7,172 nt of DNA, taken from contig CALKUW010000193.1 in assembly GCA_937996585.1 (NCBI GenBank), positions 1 to 7,172 of the forward strand, given 5' to 3'. The notes under the pieces are model-generated. The model saw nothing but the letters and a program-made list of their open reading frames with translations. It was not told where the DNA came from and did no database searches. Positions 7,001-7,172 of the stretch are shown one piece after another; position 1 is the first letter of the stretch, and each line of letters opens with the position of its first letter. A program made the position numbers and the translations under genes. This DNA comes from an uncultured Flavobacteriales bacterium. Lineage in GTDB: Bacteria > Bacteroidota > Bacteroidia > Flavobacteriales_D > Sanyastnellaceae.

Positions 7001-7172
7001 CACACCGCATTCGTCGACAGCCGCGCACGGTCCATTCGCCGGGTCGTTGTAGTTGCAGGCCGTCACGTCGGTGCAGTTGTCGCTGCTGTCACAGATGCCG
7101 TCCGCATCGCTGTCGGTGCCATTGCCGCCGCAGACGCCACAGACGTCGAGCTGGTTGCCGAAGCAATCGCAG
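4058..7172 (-). CDS. Giant secreted Cys-rich, TSP3-like tandem-repeat protein, N-terminus beyond window
   Basis: The frame is open from the right edge to a TGA at 4058-4060: 1,037 residues visible, start not in the window. Seen in order: a partial unit; eleven tandem 67/68-residue units (7063-4850); a closing half-unit PGCTNPLAINYD...DDDGSC (4849-4784); an unrecognised beta-rich domain of about 180 residues (about 4777-4232); and two C-terminal EF-hand/dockerin-like motifs, CPSDLNSDGIVNIND and CPGDADGDAVVGIGD (4231-4061). Each unit contains TACNY, DECGVCGG, GIPAGDCDC, CGVCGG and an acidic DxDxDGICDDxDNC loop like thrombospondin type 3 calcium repeats. About ten cysteines per unit and no lysine in nearly all units mean a very acidic, disulfide-rich chain, which only makes sense outside the cytoplasm. 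I infer a rigid surface stalk or adhesin stabilised by calcium and disulfides. No enzyme domain is visible. It is followed by terminators and the same-strand protease gene, which shares its modules. Confidence 0.9.
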   Translation of the reverse strand, partial: CDCFGNQLDVCGVCGGNGTDSDADGICDSSDNCTDVTACNYNDPANGPCAAVDECGVCGGGGIPAGDCDCAGNQLDALGVCGGVCAADADGDGICDDADNCTDLSACNYADPSNVACAQLDECGVCGGSGIPAGDCDCFGNQLDACGTCGGTGVDTDGDGFCDTVDNCSDLTACNYADPANLSCETLDECGVCGGSGIPAGDCDCDGNVEDACGVCGGNGKDDDADGICDDIDACTDLTACNYDDVTNGPCQYVDECGICGGCGIAPGACDCEGTLPDALGNCGGGCAADADGDGICDDIDNCTDLSACNYADPANGSCAVYDECGICGGSGIPAGDCDCDGNQLDACGVCGGTGTDVDGDGICDDLDNCTDITACNYGDSANGTCLQLDECGVCGGSGIPAGDCDCDGNVEDACGVCGGNGTDTDADGICDSADNCTDVTACNYDDPANGPCAAVDECGVCGGSGIPAGDCDCSGNQLDALGVCGGSCAADSDGDGICDDADNCTDLTACNYADPANEACAQLDECGVCGGSGIPTGDCDCDGNQLDACGVCGGSGTDVDGDGICDDLDNCTDITACNYADPNNGACAVVDECGVCGGGGIPAGDCDCFGNVEDACGVCGGNGTDADADGICDNADNCTDQTACNFTDPANDPCLYADECGVCGGCGIGAGFCDCDGNVVDALGVCGGDCAADADGDGICDDVDNCTDVTACNYDDPTNGACTVVDECGVCGGGGIPAGDCDCDGNQLDAIGVCGGTCLEDTDGDGVCDTEEVPGCTNPLAINYDPTATDDDGSCAFDSDSFLGLFAEPYEVNSIATGVVTWRIYASFANPTDQLVSVFGDAESPLELSTTTSFHQEALGGATAQSINPLLFQDFPTLEYDSWLTIGSEDNSGTPTQTVGLSTGDFELGGDLLSDPLNGGSWFIPPNSEATAYPDSEGKVLVAQVTTSGTVTFYGNILYRTADGVSPVVRDLTLVFPNNCPSDLNSDGIVNINDLLIVLSDYGCIGAGCPGDADGDAVVGIGDILEILAFYGMSCY
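4061..4231 (-). repeat. Paired EF-hand/dockerin-like motifs at the C-terminus of the repeat protein
   Basis: Two adjacent copies start at C-P-S-D (4231) and C-P-G-D (4144), 29 codons apart, and run to the end of the protein (MSCY). Each has the 12-residue EF-hand spacing: D-L-N-S-D-G-I-V-N-I-N-D and D-A-D-G-D-A-V-V-G-I-G-D, followed by L-x-x-L-x-x-Y-G and a cysteine. The second copy has Ala where the loop normally has Gly at position 6. The protease ends in the same kind of pair, spaced by an extra Cys module. Confidence 0.8.
4850..7172 (-). repeat. Tandem array of 201/204-bp coding units with a 606-bp A1-A2-B higher-order period
   Basis: Eleven full units read from the minus strand begin at 7063, 6859, 6658, 6457, 6253, 6052, 5851, 5647, 5446, 5245 and 5041; the part from 7064 to 7172 belongs to another unit. 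Units 1, 4, 7 and 10 (type B, 204 bp) read DALG-C-GG-C-AAD. Units 2, 5 and 8 (A1, 201 bp) read GNQLDACG...DGDG. Units 3, 6 and 9 (A2, 201 bp) read DACGVCGGNG...DADG, and the partial unit at the edge also fits A2. Unit 11 is B-like, slightly shortened (192 bp), and passes into PGCTNPLAINYD. B units are exactly 606 bp apart. The array continues past the right edge, so the total unit number is unknown. Confidence 0.95.

Noticed and set aside
5031..7052. Repeated plus-strand open frames of about 66-69 codons over the array, each starting with ATG and rich in Ser/Pro/Gln
   Set aside because: They recur with the 201/204-bp unit length and are the antisense of the Cys-rich units. The minus frame has a consistent protein pattern with silent divergence, so the plus frames are by-products.
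7064..7066. GTG at 7064-7066 as the start of the repeat protein
   Set aside because: It is the Val of a CTDVTACNY junction within the array. The frame continues upstream to the window edge with another in-register unit, so the true start is outside.
4850..7172. CRISPR array
   Set aside because: The direct repeats have a 201/204-bp period, are imperfect along their whole length, and keep one open reading frame. There are no short identical repeats with unique spacers.
4850..7172. Assembly artefact explaining the array
   Set aside because: Units differ at many silent positions and keep a strict frame. A false duplication would give identical copies. Collapse of some units beyond the window cannot be excluded.

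Overview
The window is GC-rich bacterial DNA (roughly 60% GC by eye) and looks like the Bacteroidota. The pointers are the close match of the Pcm and Gfo/Idh/MocA proteins to Bacteroidota-type versions, start codons with no clear Shine-Dalgarno sequence, and secreted proteins built from 'TACNY...DDGSC' cysteine modules, TSP3-like calcium loops and a reprolysin-type protease. A high-GC Flavobacteriales-like lineage is my best guess. The genus cannot be read from this window.

Layout, left to right. (1) Positions 1-777, minus strand: the N-terminal 259 residues of an NAD(P)-dependent Gfo/Idh/MocA oxidoreductase, running off the left edge. (2) 778-880: a 103-bp divergent intergenic region. (3) 881-1567, plus strand: protein-L-isoaspartate O-methyltransferase (pcm). 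(4) 1564-3909, minus strand: a 781-residue secreted M12B/reprolysin-like zinc metalloprotease with signal peptide, propeptide, HExxHxxGxxH catalytic domain, a P-domain-like beta domain, cysteine-rich modules and a duplicated EF-hand/dockerin-like tail. Its stop codon shares the TTAA at 1564-1567 with the stop of pcm. (5) 3910-4057: an intergenic region with two hairpins, one a good intrinsic terminator for the next gene. (6) 4058-7172, minus strand: the C-terminal 1,037 residues of a very large cysteine-rich, acidic repeat protein that runs off the right edge. It holds eleven full 67/68-residue units plus a partial one, then an unrecognised beta-rich domain and two dockerin-like EF-hand motifs.

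The left part is housekeeping: protein repair and a sugar- or cofactor-type dehydrogenase. The right part is a pair of same-strand exoprotein genes that share modules (TACNY cysteine module, CGG-C-AAD-type TSP3-like loop, paired dockerin-like C-terminus). I infer that one is an extracellular protease and the other a long, disulfide-stapled, calcium-binding stalk or adhesin, and that both use the same kind of C-terminal module on the cell surface. The terminator between them argues for separate transcripts.

The most unusual structure is the repeat array. It has a higher-order A1-A2-B register with an exact 606-bp period. Each B unit loses one cysteine and gains another at a different place, which keeps the count at ten. 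Two of the four B units (606 x 2 = 1,212 bp apart) carry an eleventh cysteine. Units that are nearly identical as protein differ widely at DNA level.
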